A program made the position numbers and the translations under genes. From UBA10649 sp965278965 (lineage in GTDB: Bacteria; Actinomycetota; Actinomycetes; S36-B12), in the NCBI GenBank assembly GCA_965278965.1, contig OZ257127.1:1178001-1242000 (forward strand): DNA of 64,000 bases, written 5' to 3'. Positions 43,487 through 52,605 of the stretch are shown piece by piece. The notes under the pieces were generated by a model. The model worked only from the letters and a program-made list of their open reading frames with translations, did no database searches and was not told the DNA's origin. Within the stretch, counting starts at the first letter, position 1, and each line of letters begins with the position of its first letter.

Positions 43487-44507
43487 CGCGACCACCGGCG
43501 AGGACACGGGTGGCAACGTAGCGGGCGTAGCCGTCAGCCCGGAGCCACTGCTCCCAGGCCTCGCGCGCGGCCCGCTGCCGCCAGGCGAAGCGCTCGGCTC
43601 CTTGGGCGTGCGCCGCCGCCACGCGGACGTCGACCTCGTCGATCGCGGCCAGCGGCACGCGTACGGTGATCGCGTCCCATTCGATGACGTCGGCGCAGGG
43701 CAGCACGAGGTCGGTCTCCAGCACAACCGGCACGCGGCCCATCGCGAGCGTCTCGAACAGGCGGATCGAGAAGTTCCCGGCCCCCCGCACGCACAGGACG
43801 TAGTCGCTTTCGCGCATCTGGGCCGTGAACTCCGCCCGCATCTGGTCCTGTCGGGCCAGGTCGTAGATGCCGAAGTACGCGTTGCGCACGACGATGTCGG
43901 CCTCCACGATCGTCGATGCCGCCAGCCCGGCGAGCGCGCGCGTACGCAGGACCCGCCCGATGTTGACAGGCGTGCGGAACACCGTCGAGTGCTGGCGTAC
44001 CGGCACGTCTTCGGACGTGGTGACGCCGCCGACGTCGGAGAAGTCCGGGACCATCGGTCCGGCCTGACCCATGAAGCTGACGCGCGGGACCGGCTGCCAG
44101 CCACGCTGCCGCATCGAGTCGCCAGAGCCCGCAGTGCCGGACCACGGGTCGTCGACGCTGACCGGCATCGAGTGCTCGGACCGGTACTGCTTCGACGACA
44201 TCATCGAGGTCCGCAGCACGACCGCATCGGGCTGGCCGATGTCGAGCGGCTCGACGTGGTCGTGCACGAGGTACACGACGGTGCGCCGCCCGGCATGCGC
44301 GTTCTGCGCCACGAGCGCCGAGAGGCGGGACAGGTCGTCGGGCGTCAGAACCGTCGCGCTGAGCTCGAAGGGGAACAGGGCGACATCGGACTCCTCGAGC
44401 GCGACCACGTTTCCGAGAACGACGCCGTCGTCCGTGGGCCGCGCAAACTTCGCCGCGCGGCCGGAGAAGTCGCCGGGAGTCAGCGCCACCCGTAGCCGGT
44501 CGCTCAT
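43479..44507 (-). CDS. Exostosin-like glycosyltransferase, paralogue 1
   Basis: A 342-residue protein whose C-terminal half carries the exostosin (GT47-like) pattern: YVLCVRGAGNFSIRLFETLAMGRVPVVLETDLVLPCADVIEWD. The N-terminal half has HDHVEPLDIGQPDAVVLRTS and EHSMPVSVDDPWSG, shared closely with the next two genes. No signal or membrane segment. ATGA overlap upstream. Exostosin-like proteins build polysaccharide or glycoconjugate chains; donor and acceptor unknown. Confidence 0.8.
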   Translation of the reverse strand: MSDRLRVALTPGDFSGRAAKFARPTDDGVVLGNVVALEESDVALFPFELSATVLTPDDLSRLSALVAQNAHAGRRTVVYLVHDHVEPLDIGQPDAVVLRTSMMSSKQYRSEHSMPVSVDDPWSGTAGSGDSMRQRGWQPVPRVSFMGQAGPMVPDFSDVGGVTTSEDVPVRQHSTVFRTPVNIGRVLRTRALAGLAASTIVEADIVVRNAYFGIYDLARQDQMRAEFTAQMRESDYVLCVRGAGNFSIRLFETLAMGRVPVVLETDLVLPCADVIEWDAITVRVPLAAIDEVDVRVAAAHAQGAERFAWRQRAAREAWEQWLRADGYARYVATRVLAGGRDA

Positions 44508-45562
44508 GCGGGCCTCATCCGCAGGATGTGCGAGGCCACGTAGCCGGCGAACCCGTCGACGGACAGCCATCGACCCCAGGCCTCGCGAGCCGCCCGCTGC
44601 CGCCACGCGAACCGCTCCGGACCCTCCGCGTGAGCGGCCGCGACATGTTCGTCCACCCGGTCGATGTCGGCCAGCGGCACGCGAACCGCGAGACCGTCCC
44701 AGTCGACGACGTCTGCGCACGGGAGCACGAGGTCGGATTCCAGCAGCACCGGCACGCGACCCATCGCGAGCGTCTCGAACAGCCGGATGGAGAAGTTGCC
44801 GTACCCGCGCGCGCACAGGACATAGTCGCTCGCCGCGAGGTGCCGCGCGTACTCCGCGCGCATCGCCCGACGCTCGTCGTCGGAGTAGTGGCCGTAGAAG
44901 CGGTCGCGGACGACGACCGCCGGGTCCACGAGCGTCGACCCGCGCAGCCCGGCCAGCGCCTTGACCCGCAGGACCCCGCCGATGTCGATCGGGACGGAGA
45001 ACACCCGTGCCCCGGCGGCCGCAGGCGCGTCGATCACGTGGAACCCGGCGTGCACGGCCTCCGGCGAGAGCGACTGCGAGCGGCCCCCGTCACTCGCCGC
45101 TCGCCCCATGAAGCCGAGGACAGGCAGCGTGCGCCACTCCCGCCACACGACCTCCCCGGACCACGGGTCGTGCACGAAGACCGGCATCGCGTGCTCGCCG
45201 ACGTAGGTCGTGGATGCAAGCATCGACGTGCGCAGCACGACCGCATCCGGCTGGCCGATGTCGACCGGGCGTGTGTGGTCGTGCGCGACCATCGCGACCG
45301 TCCGCAGCCCGTGCGCGGCGTTGTCCCTGACGAGGCGGCAGAACGCGAGCCGGTCCTCCTCGCCCACGACAGCGGTCGGGACGTTGAAGGGGAAGACGGC
45401 CACCTCGGCGTCGGCAGTCGCCACGACCCGGCCGAACGGGACGCGCCCCACGACGTCGGGAGCGGCCAGCGCGGCGAGAGTCCCGGTGAACGACCCCGGC
45501 GTGGGCGCAAAAGCCAGCCGACCGGTCACGTCGAGCCCACCCCGATCACGCACCCGGATCAC
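44504..45562 (-). CDS. Exostosin-like glycosyltransferase, paralogue 2
   Basis: A 352-residue paralogue: HDHTRPVDIGQPDAVVLRTS, EHAMPVFVHDPWSG, and YVLCARGYGNFSIRLFETLAMGRVPVLLESDLVLPCADVVDWD. The GTG start overlaps the preceding gene's stop by GTGA. It keeps all motifs of its neighbours, so it is not decaying. Confidence 0.8.
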   Translation of the reverse strand: MIRVRDRGGLDVTGRLAFAPTPGSFTGTLAALAAPDVVGRVPFGRVVATADAEVAVFPFNVPTAVVGEEDRLAFCRLVRDNAAHGLRTVAMVAHDHTRPVDIGQPDAVVLRTSMLASTTYVGEHAMPVFVHDPWSGEVVWREWRTLPVLGFMGRAASDGGRSQSLSPEAVHAGFHVIDAPAAAGARVFSVPIDIGGVLRVKALAGLRGSTLVDPAVVVRDRFYGHYSDDERRAMRAEYARHLAASDYVLCARGYGNFSIRLFETLAMGRVPVLLESDLVLPCADVVDWDGLAVRVPLADIDRVDEHVAAAHAEGPERFAWRQRAAREAWGRWLSVDGFAGYVASHILRMRPA

Positions 45563-46605
45563 GCACTCTTCAGGTCCGCGAGGATCACGTCGGCGACGTA
45601 GCGGGCGAACCCCTCCGCGCACAGCCACTGCACGTAGGCCTCACGCGCGAGCAGCTGGCGGCGGGCGAACGCCTCCGGCCCCTGGTCGTGGGCCGCCGCC
45701 ACATGCACGTCCACCCGGGTGATCTCCGACAGCGGCACCCGCACCGCAAGGCCGTCCCAGTCAACGACATCCGCACACGGGAGCACCAGGTCCGTCTCGA
45801 CGATCACCGGCACCCGACCCATCGCCATCGTCTCGAACAGCCGGATCGAGTAGTTGCCCGCACCGCGCACGCACAGGACGTAGTCACTCGCGGCGAGGTG
45901 CGCGGCGTACTCCACCCGTCGACGCGCCCGCTCGCCGGCGTCGTCGACGTTGCCGTGGAACTGGTCGCGGACCACGACCGACGCGTCGACGACGGCCGAC
46001 CCGGCAAGTCCCGCCAGGGCGCGCGACCGGATGACGCCGCTGACATCCACGGGCTGCGGGAAGACCGACGGCTCCCGCGGCCCGGCGAGCCAGTGCCCCT
46101 CCGGCGGCGGTGCGCCCGGGGTGTGACCGGCCAGCCGGTGCGTGGCGCCGGCATTCACCTGTCCCATGAACCCCACCCCCGGCCGGCGCCGCCAAGGCCG
46201 CCATTCGGGGGTCGCGCCGGCCCACGGGTCCTCGACGAGCGGGGGCATCGCGTGCTCGCCGGCGTAGGTGGCCGAGGCCTGCATCGACGTACGCAGGACC
46301 ACGGCGTCCGGCTGCCCCAGGTCGACCGGACGCGAATAGTCATGGTCCAGGCACACGATGGTGCGCAGGCCAGCGGCGGCGTTGCCGGCAACCAGCGCGG
46401 TCAACGCATCGCGGTCCTCCGGCGTCGCGACCACCGATGCAAGCTCGAACGGGAAGGCGGCGACCTGCGCGTCACCCACCGGTGCCGTGCGCCCCAGCAC
46501 GATGCCGTCGGCCGTCGCCGTCAGCAGGGCCGCCGCGTGACCGGCACGGGGCGGTCCGCCCGCCAGCGAGCCCGGGGTGAGCGCGACGGTGAGCGGGCCG
46601 GTCAT
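45559..46605 (-). CDS. Exostosin-like glycosyltransferase, paralogue 3
   Basis: A 348-residue paralogue: LDHDYSRPVDLGQPDAVVLRTS, EHAMPPLVEDPWAG, and YVLCVRGAGNYSIRLFETMAMGRVPVIVETDLVLPCADVVDWD. First of the three in transcription order, joined by ATGA to the GT4 gene upstream. The middle segment differs most between paralogues (here HRLAGHTPGAPPPEGHW), which may reflect different acceptors. Confidence 0.8.
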   Translation of the reverse strand: MTGPLTVALTPGSLAGGPPRAGHAAALLTATADGIVLGRTAPVGDAQVAAFPFELASVVATPEDRDALTALVAGNAAAGLRTIVCLDHDYSRPVDLGQPDAVVLRTSMQASATYAGEHAMPPLVEDPWAGATPEWRPWRRRPGVGFMGQVNAGATHRLAGHTPGAPPPEGHWLAGPREPSVFPQPVDVSGVIRSRALAGLAGSAVVDASVVVRDQFHGNVDDAGERARRRVEYAAHLAASDYVLCVRGAGNYSIRLFETMAMGRVPVIVETDLVLPCADVVDWDGLAVRVPLSEITRVDVHVAAAHDQGPEAFARRQLLAREAYVQWLCAEGFARYVADVILADLKSA

Positions 46606-47729
46606 GACCCGATCAGCCGCCGGTAGAGCGCCTCGTAGCCGTCGGCGCACGCCGCCAGGCTGTAGTGCTCCGCCGCACGCGCGGCGGCAGCGGCGCCTCG
46701 TTCGACCAGCTGCGCCGGCTCGCTGAGAGCGGCGTTCAGCGTGCCGATCAGGCCGATGATGTCGCCGGGCTGCGTGAGCCACCCGGTGACACCCTCGTCG
46801 ACGATCTCTGGCAGCGCGCCGACGCGGGAGGCGATGACCGCGCGCCCGTGCGCGGCCGCCTCCGCAGCGACCAGGCCGAACGGCTCCGCCCACAGTGACG
46901 GGACGAGCACTAGGCACGCCTCGTCGTAAGCCTGCGCCACGTCGCGCTGCGGTAGCCAGCCGACGAACCGGACCCGCTCCGCGACCCCGAGGTGGACCGC
47001 CAGGCGTTCAAGGGTCGGCAGGTCGCGCCCGTCACCGACCACGACGAGATCAGGCACCGACCGGCTCCGCGCGAGCACCGACCACGCGGTCAGCGCGGAC
47101 GCGATCCCCTTCTCGGCGGACAGGCGCCCGATCGCGAGCACGGTCCCGCGCTCCGGGTCGACAGGGGTGAGCGTCGGTGGCAGCGGGACGCCGTTCGGGA
47201 CGACCGTGAGACGCCCGGCGAGCTCCGGGAAGACGGCCAGGAGGGCGTCGCGCGCCGCGTTCGACACCGTCGCGACGTGCGTGGGGATCCGGGCCATGCG
47301 TTGGGTGATCGCCAGGAGCGCGCGCTCTGGAATGGCGCCGAGGCCGTGGTCCGTGACGAGGACGGGCACGGAGCGCTCGCGCGCCGGACCACCGAGGAGG
47401 GCGAGGTCCGGGCCGAACGAGTGCGCGTGGGCGACCTCGGGGCGGAAGTCGTCGAGCAGCGCGACCAGTCGCGTCCGCGCCGCGGCCAGGTCCGTGGGGA
47501 GGTCGAGGTCGAGTCCGTGCCGGACGTCGATGAGCGCGCCGATCGGCAGGCGCACGATCTCCAGGGCGCGCACGAGGTCGGCGTCGACCGTGGCACCGCT
47601 GCCGTGCGCGGGGGCGACGACGACCACCTCGTGGCCGCGATCGACCAGCTCGCCCGCGAGCCGCGCGGTGAACACCTCGCGACCGCCGGCGACCGGCAGG
47701 AACGGGACCGCCCACAGCAGGATCCTCAC
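46602..47729 (-). CDS. Family 4 glycosyltransferase (GT-B)
   Basis: A 375-residue GT-B enzyme: N-terminal WAVPFLPVAGGREVFTARLAGEL, then VVPNGVPLPP, LAIGRLSAEKGI, and the donor-binding LWAEPFGLVAAEAAAHGRAVIAS with the E-x7-E pattern. The GTG start overlaps the HprK-like gene by GTGA. It should transfer a nucleotide-activated sugar with retention. Confidence 0.92.
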   Translation of the reverse strand: MRILLWAVPFLPVAGGREVFTARLAGELVDRGHEVVVVAPAHGSGATVDADLVRALEIVRLPIGALIDVRHGLDLDLPTDLAAARTRLVALLDDFRPEVAHAHSFGPDLALLGGPARERSVPVLVTDHGLGAIPERALLAITQRMARIPTHVATVSNAARDALLAVFPELAGRLTVVPNGVPLPPTLTPVDPERGTVLAIGRLSAEKGIASALTAWSVLARSRSVPDLVVVGDGRDLPTLERLAVHLGVAERVRFVGWLPQRDVAQAYDEACLVLVPSLWAEPFGLVAAEAAAHGRAVIASRVGALPEIVDEGVTGWLTQPGDIIGLIGTLNAALSEPAQLVERGAAAAARAAEHYSLAACADGYEALYRRLIGS

Positions 47730-48730
47730 CCGGCGGACCTGGTCGCCGGCTCGAGCCCGGGGACCACCGACCGCAGGGCGGCGAGCTCGGCGTCCGCGTC
47801 GCCGGCCACGGTCAGCGAGAAGCAGGGAAGCGAACGGGCCAGCACGGTCAGCAGCTGGGCTGCCCGCTCGCGGTCGGTCGCCATCATCGTCGACGTCGGG
47901 AGCAGGGCGGTGAGGATCGTGCGCTCGTCCGCAGGCCCGATCGCGACGCGCTCCCCCACGGAGGGCACGACGATCGCGAGCGGTCGCTGTTGGTCGGCCA
48001 TGCAGCCGGGCCGGATGTCCGGCAGCCAGCCCATGCGCTTGCCGTCCACGACCGGCACGGCCTGGTCGACGAGCCCGCTGGCGGGGCTCGACGGGGAGAG
48101 CTTCACCGTCGCGTAGGCGGAGTACAGGATCGGGTCCGGGCCGGGCTGGAGGTACAAGAAGTCCTCGCCGACGGTGCGGTACCCACGGTGGACGGCCTGC
48201 GCGACGAGCGAGGACTTCCCGCTGCCGCCGCGGGCGGCCAGCAGCACGCACCGCTCGTCGTCACCCACCGTGCCGCCGTGCACGCACACGAGGTCGAACC
48301 GCCCCAGCAGCGTCTCGATGATCGGCCGAGTCGTCTCCGGGCGGTCGAGCCGGTCCATCGACTCGTCATCGACGACGATCAAGGTGCGGCGGGCGATGCG
48401 ATCCTCGGCGACGAGGAAGCCCATCCACCCCATGACGGAGAAGGCGTAGCGGACGTCGTCGTAGCGGGGAAGCGTCCAGGCCCACCGCCAGGTGACCGCG
48501 CCCGCGAGAGCCTGACGACGCACGATCCGCACGGAGGCATCGGGTGCGGTGTCGACGACGGGCAGATGCCGCATGGCCGAGCACAACAGGTCAAGGGTCG
48601 CGACGTCGGAGGCCTCGAACCGGACCGCAAGGCCCCCGAGGAGCAACGTGCGGGTGGCCGATCCCGAGGCCTGCGCGGCGGCGTCGAGCTCGGCGAACTG
48701 CGCGGCCAGGTCGTCCGCGGAGGGGCTCAC
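47726..48730 (-). CDS. HPr kinase-like P-loop protein (HprK-related)
   Basis: A 334-residue protein. The P-loop region VHGGTVGDDERCVLLAARGGSGKSSLV (Walker A at about 167-174) followed by HRGYRTVGEDFLYL mirrors the HPr kinase/phosphorylase core. The N-terminal 150 residues replace the usual HprK regulatory domain. Such HprK-related proteins occur beside PqqD-like proteins and NTP_transf_5 proteins; some phosphorylate lasso peptides, others are unassigned. No PTS HPr gene is nearby, so classical carbon control is unlikely. GTGA overlap with the PqqD-like gene. Confidence 0.82.
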   Translation of the reverse strand: MSPSADDLAAQFAELDAAAQASGSATRTLLLGGLAVRFEASDVATLDLLCSAMRHLPVVDTAPDASVRIVRRQALAGAVTWRWAWTLPRYDDVRYAFSVMGWMGFLVAEDRIARRTLIVVDDESMDRLDRPETTRPIIETLLGRFDLVCVHGGTVGDDERCVLLAARGGSGKSSLVAQAVHRGYRTVGEDFLYLQPGPDPILYSAYATVKLSPSSPASGLVDQAVPVVDGKRMGWLPDIRPGCMADQQRPLAIVVPSVGERVAIGPADERTILTALLPTSTMMATDRERAAQLLTVLARSLPCFSLTVAGDADAELAALRSVVPGLEPATRSAG

Positions 48731-49083
48731 CCGCCCGCGGTGGGCGGCTTGAGTACCGGCCACCCTTCGGCGTCCACCTCGTGGATCGGGTCGGCGAGGA
48801 GGAGCTCCTCCATGTCGGTGTACCGCTGGAACGCGACCCCGGTGTCGGCCGGCGCCGGGGTGTCGAGCTCGGCCACGAGGAGGCCTTCGCCGACCAGCGC
48901 GGCGAGCACGTCGACCGCGGGACCGTCGACCTCGCACGCCCCGTCGGACTGCGCCTGCGTCCACAGCGACCCGGCGATCTCGGTCAGCGTGTAGTACGCC
49001 CCGGTCTGGACGTCGATGACGATGGTGTCGCCCTCGAGGGTGTCGCTGATGACCGTTGGCGACGGCGAGCTGGGGATGCGCAT
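48727..49083 (-). CDS. PqqD-like (RRE-type) small protein
   Basis: A 118-residue protein with the PqqD winged-helix pattern: DTLEGDTIVIDVQTGAYYTLTEIAGSLW followed by AVDVLAALVGEGLLVAEL. PqqD-like domains bind leader peptides of ribosomally made natural products or act as peptide chaperones. It carries an extra C-terminal tail of about 30 residues. A TATCTT hexamer lies 6 bases before the ATG, so it is probably the leaderless first gene of the eight-gene operon. Confidence 0.82.
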   Translation of the reverse strand: MRIPSSPSPTVISDTLEGDTIVIDVQTGAYYTLTEIAGSLWTQAQSDGACEVDGPAVDVLAALVGEGLLVAELDTPAPADTGVAFQRYTDMEELLLADPIHEVDAEGWPVLKPPTAGG

Positions 49084-49133
49084 CGGCGCAAGATAGCAGC
49101 GCCCGCCGCGGCGCTCTTCGGGCCGACCGACGC

Positions 49134-50795
49134 TCAGGTCGGACGCAGGTCGGCGGTCAGCGCGGTCACCGTCCCGCCGAGGTCGTGGTCGGTCTCCGTT
49201 CGCCACGCCAGCCCCGTCGACCGCAGGAGGGCGAGCATCCGCGTGTTGTCGGCAAGCACGTAGGCCACGAGATGGGAGAAGCCCATGCGGCTGGCGACGT
49301 CGATGAGCCGGGTGACCAGGAGCCGGCCGATCCCCCTGCCCTGCCAGGCATCCTCGACGATGACCGCGATCTCCGCGCGGTCGATGTCTGCCGGGCCGAC
49401 GGGGAACACGTTGCCGAGCGCGACGACCTCCTCGTCCGCGGCCGCGACGACGAGGGTTGCGCCGCGATGCCCGCCGGCGATGCGGCTGAGATGGTCCTGG
49501 CGCCACTCGTTCACGGGCGAGAAGTAGCGCTGGAACCGCGTCTCCTCGCCGGACCGCTCGTGCATGCGCGCCACCCGGGGTGCGTCCTCCGGGCGTGCGA
49601 GCCGCGTCACCACCGTGCTGCCGTCGGCCAGCATCTCGCGCCAGCCGTAGCCGTCCGGCTCGCCGCGCACCTCCGCGAGCGCCGCGACGAGGCCGAGCAG
49701 CGCCGAGGCCCGGTCCCGTTCGGCCGCAGTGAACGGGGCGACGTCGCGGCGCAGGACGACATGTCGCTCCGGGGTCCACTGCAGACGGAGGACCAATGCT
49801 GATGCGTCCGCGCCCTCGGCGGCCGTCGTCACCTCCCACGCGTCGGCGAGGACGAGGTCGGCAGCGGCTCGCGGGGCGGCGTCCGGGTCGGTGGCCAGCC
49901 GTGCGGACAGCTGCAGCACCCGCGTCGCGACATCCTCGGCATCGGCGGCGACGCCGCGGGTGACGATGACGTCCGACGCGACCGAGCTCAGACCGTGCAC
50001 GACGGTCGCCCGGTCGACGTCGGCCGACGAGAGCAGGATGAGGTCGACGAGCTGCTTGCCGTCGTCGAGGCCCGCGGTCACGAGGCTGACGACCTGCACC
50101 CCGAGGTGGGCAAGCATGCGCTGCAGGCGCGCGAGCGCGGCGGGCGAGGAGGCGGTCGTGACCCGGGCGCGCCAGCGGGTCGGGTTGTCCAGCACGGGCT
50201 CGACGTCGACCTCCGCGAGCGACTCCAGGAGGCGCGCGGACAGCGCGGTCCACGCGGCCGGGTCGCTCCACTGCCGCGCGAGCGGGCTGAGGTAGGCCAG
50301 ACCCAGGCCGACGGCGAGCAGGTGCAGGACCGCCGCGTCCTCGACCGCATCGACGGCGCCGGTGTCCTCGGCCCCCCGCAGCTGCCGGACGACCTGGTGC
50401 GCGGCCGCCCAGCGCGTGTCGAGCCGTTCGCCCACCGCCGACCGCAGGGCGTCGTCGTACGGCGCGATGGCGATGGCCTGCAGCTCGAGCGCGTCCCACG
50501 CCGCGCCGGGATCGCCGAGGACCTGCCGCGCGGCGCGCATGAGCGCGGCAAGCGCCGGCTCGGCGGGCTGGGCGGCCTGCGCTGCCATCAGCCGCGCGGT
50601 CGGCGGGAACGGCAGCGTGGTGACCACGGCGCGCAGCAGGTCCACGCGGCTGTGCCCCACCTCCGACACGGCGCGGCGCGACACGTCGGCGGCCTTGGCG
50701 ATGTCGTTGCGCCCTGCGCCGGCGATGCTCCGCTCGGCGAAGACCCGTGCCGTCGCCTCGAGGACCTGGTCGTGCCGGTCTGCCGGGTCGGCCAT
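49134..50795 (-). CDS. TetR-like HTH + ACT-like + GNAT acetyltransferase fusion
   Basis: A 553-residue chain. Residues 1-60 form a TetR-type DNA-binding domain (VLEATARVFAERSIAGAG; DIAKAADVSRRAVSEV), 60-190 look like a TetR ligand domain, about 207-280 fit an ACT fold (RVTTASSPAALARLQRMLAHLGV), and about 393-550 are a GNAT domain of the Pat/AcuA type (ETRFQRYFSPVNEW; EDAWQGRGIGRLLVTRLIDVASRMG). This suggests a protein lysine acetyltransferase whose activity or location is tied to ligand and DNA. TACCGT lies 6 bases before the ATG. Confidence 0.82.
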   Translation of the reverse strand: MADPADRHDQVLEATARVFAERSIAGAGRNDIAKAADVSRRAVSEVGHSRVDLLRAVVTTLPFPPTARLMAAQAAQPAEPALAALMRAARQVLGDPGAAWDALELQAIAIAPYDDALRSAVGERLDTRWAAAHQVVRQLRGAEDTGAVDAVEDAAVLHLLAVGLGLAYLSPLARQWSDPAAWTALSARLLESLAEVDVEPVLDNPTRWRARVTTASSPAALARLQRMLAHLGVQVVSLVTAGLDDGKQLVDLILLSSADVDRATVVHGLSSVASDVIVTRGVAADAEDVATRVLQLSARLATDPDAAPRAAADLVLADAWEVTTAAEGADASALVLRLQWTPERHVVLRRDVAPFTAAERDRASALLGLVAALAEVRGEPDGYGWREMLADGSTVVTRLARPEDAPRVARMHERSGEETRFQRYFSPVNEWRQDHLSRIAGGHRGATLVVAAADEEVVALGNVFPVGPADIDRAEIAVIVEDAWQGRGIGRLLVTRLIDVASRMGFSHLVAYVLADNTRMLALLRSTGLAWRTETDHDLGGTVTALTADLRPT

Positions 50796-50831
50796 GGCCC
50801 AACGGTACGTGCTCGGCGGTCCGGCCGCCGG

Positions 50832-52601
50832 TCAGCTCGAGGCGAGGGCCTGCGCGACCGCCTGCCGGACGGACTCGAGCCCGGCCACCTCGCCGGCGCG
50901 CCCGGTGGTCCGGGCCACGACGACGCGCACGCCGCCGGCGCCGACCGCGTCGTCGATCGCCGTGGCGAGGCCGGCGGCGGTGTCGACCGCGACAGCCTCG
51001 ATCCCGTTCGCCCGCGCGAGGGCCACGAGGTCCAGGCCCAACGGCACGCCGAAGACGCGCTCGAACACGTCCGCGTGCTCGGGAGCGCCCTGCTCGAGGG
51101 AGGAGAAGATCCCGCCGCCGTCGTTGTCGGTGACGACGTACACGAGGTCCGGGCGTTCCTCCTCCGCCGGCGCGAGCAGGCCAGCGATGTCGTACACGAA
51201 GGTCTGGTCCCCCAGCAGGGCCAGCGCCCCGGCCCCGCCGGCGCGCTGGAACGCGCTGGCCGCCCCCCAGGCGCTGGACACGCATCCGTCGATGCCGGAC
51301 GTCCCGCGGTTGCCCAGGATCGACCCGTCGCGCACGGCGTTGGCGGCGAACGCGGCCACGTGCCGCACCGACCACGACGGGCCGACGAACAGCAGGCCGC
51401 CGTCCGGCACGGCCGCCGCCGTCACGCGGGCCACATGCATTCCCGTGAGGGCGTCGTCGCGGGCGAACAGGGCCGTCTCGACCGCGGCTGCGGCGAGCAC
51501 GTCGGCGCGCTGCCAGTCGGCGAGCCAGTCGTCGTCGACCTCCGCCAGGCTCGGCGGCAACGGCACCGACGTCACCACCGCGTCGGCCGACCGGGTCGGG
51601 TCGCTCCACTCCTGGTGCGGATCGACCGCCAGGTGCAGGCCGGCGCGCGCCACCATGCGCAGCGCCGACCGGTCCAGCCCCACGCGGCCGATGGTCACGA
51701 CGAGGTCGGGCACGTGCGCGTCGGCGAACCCCGGGTCGGCCAGCAGCAGCGGCCCGTGGGACAGCACGGTGTCGGCGCCGGCCGCGTTGCCGCTGGGCTC
51801 GGCGATGACCGGCCATCCGAGCGCGTCGGCGAGCTCGCCGGCCAGGGCCACCATCTCCTGCTGGTCGGCGAGGTCGCCGAAGGCCGCGAGGTCGCCGATC
51901 AGCACGACACCGCGCGCCGGCACCGTCGCGTCGTCGAGGAGCAGGTCCAACGAGTCGTCCAGGGCGGTGCTGATGCCGCCGATGAGCCGCGGGTCGACCG
52001 TCCACGGACGGCCGTCCGGCCGGCCGTCGAGCGGCTCGATCCACTCGTCATCGCCATCGGGCACGAGCGGGTCGGCGAACGGCACGTTCAGGTGCACAGG
52101 CCCGGGCCGCACCGCATCGGTGGATGCGGCGACGGCGCGGGACACGGTGGAGCGCCAGTAGGCAACCTCGCCGACCGCACGCGTCGCCGGTGCGAGGTCG
52201 ACCGCCAGCCGCACGGCGTCCCCGTAGATCCCGGGCTGGCGGATGGTCTGGTTCGCCCCGACCCCGCGCAGCTGCGGCGGGCGGTCGGCCGTGACGGCGA
52301 GGATCGGCACACCGGACAGGTCGGCCTCGACGATCGCCGGGTGCAGGTTGACCGCCGCCGTGCCCGAGGTTGTGATGACCGCGGCGGGCACGCCGGTCAC
52401 CTTCGCCAAGCCGAGCGCCAGGTAGCCCGCCGAGCGCTCGTCGAGGCGGACGTGCACGACGACGTCACCCTCCTGCTCGGCTCGGGCGATCGCTATCGCC
52501 AGCGGTGTCGACCGGGATCCGGGCGCGACGACGATGTCGGTGACACCACAGCGCAGGAGCTCGTCGACCATGGCCCGCGCCTGCGCGGTGGAGGGGTTCA
52601 C
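50832..52601 (-). CDS. menD: SEPHCHC synthase (menaquinone biosynthesis)
   Basis: A 589-residue ThDP enzyme joining isochorismate and 2-oxoglutarate. APGSRSTPLAIAIARAE, LDERSAGYLALGLAKVTG, TTSGTAAVNLHPAIVEA at the N-terminus; SILGNRGTSGIDGCVSSAWG and VVTDNDGGGIFSSLEQ in the ThDP-binding domain. GTG start, 4 bases after menC. Confidence 0.96.
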   Translation of the reverse strand: MNPSTAQARAMVDELLRCGVTDIVVAPGSRSTPLAIAIARAEQEGDVVVHVRLDERSAGYLALGLAKVTGVPAAVITTSGTAAVNLHPAIVEADLSGVPILAVTADRPPQLRGVGANQTIRQPGIYGDAVRLAVDLAPATRAVGEVAYWRSTVSRAVAASTDAVRPGPVHLNVPFADPLVPDGDDEWIEPLDGRPDGRPWTVDPRLIGGISTALDDSLDLLLDDATVPARGVVLIGDLAAFGDLADQQEMVALAGELADALGWPVIAEPSGNAAGADTVLSHGPLLLADPGFADAHVPDLVVTIGRVGLDRSALRMVARAGLHLAVDPHQEWSDPTRSADAVVTSVPLPPSLAEVDDDWLADWQRADVLAAAAVETALFARDDALTGMHVARVTAAAVPDGGLLFVGPSWSVRHVAAFAANAVRDGSILGNRGTSGIDGCVSSAWGAASAFQRAGGAGALALLGDQTFVYDIAGLLAPAEEERPDLVYVVTDNDGGGIFSSLEQGAPEHADVFERVFGVPLGLDLVALARANGIEAVAVDTAAGLATAIDDAVGAGGVRVVVARTTGRAGEVAGLESVRQAVAQALASS

Positions 52602-52605
52602 GCGC

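Noticed and set aside
41812..49133. Lasso or other RiPP precursor peptide for the PqqD/HprK-like operon
   Set aside because: The gaps at both ends of the operon (about 100 and 50 bases) hold no small frame with a start, ribosome site and plausible leader/core, and no cyclase or leader peptidase gene is present.
48727..52044. Minus-strand open frame of about 1100 codons running through the TetR-GNAT gene and part of menD
   Set aside because: Only its last 118 codons (the PqqD-like protein) make sense; the rest is out of frame with menD and the fusion gene and is low-complexity Arg/Gly/Ala.
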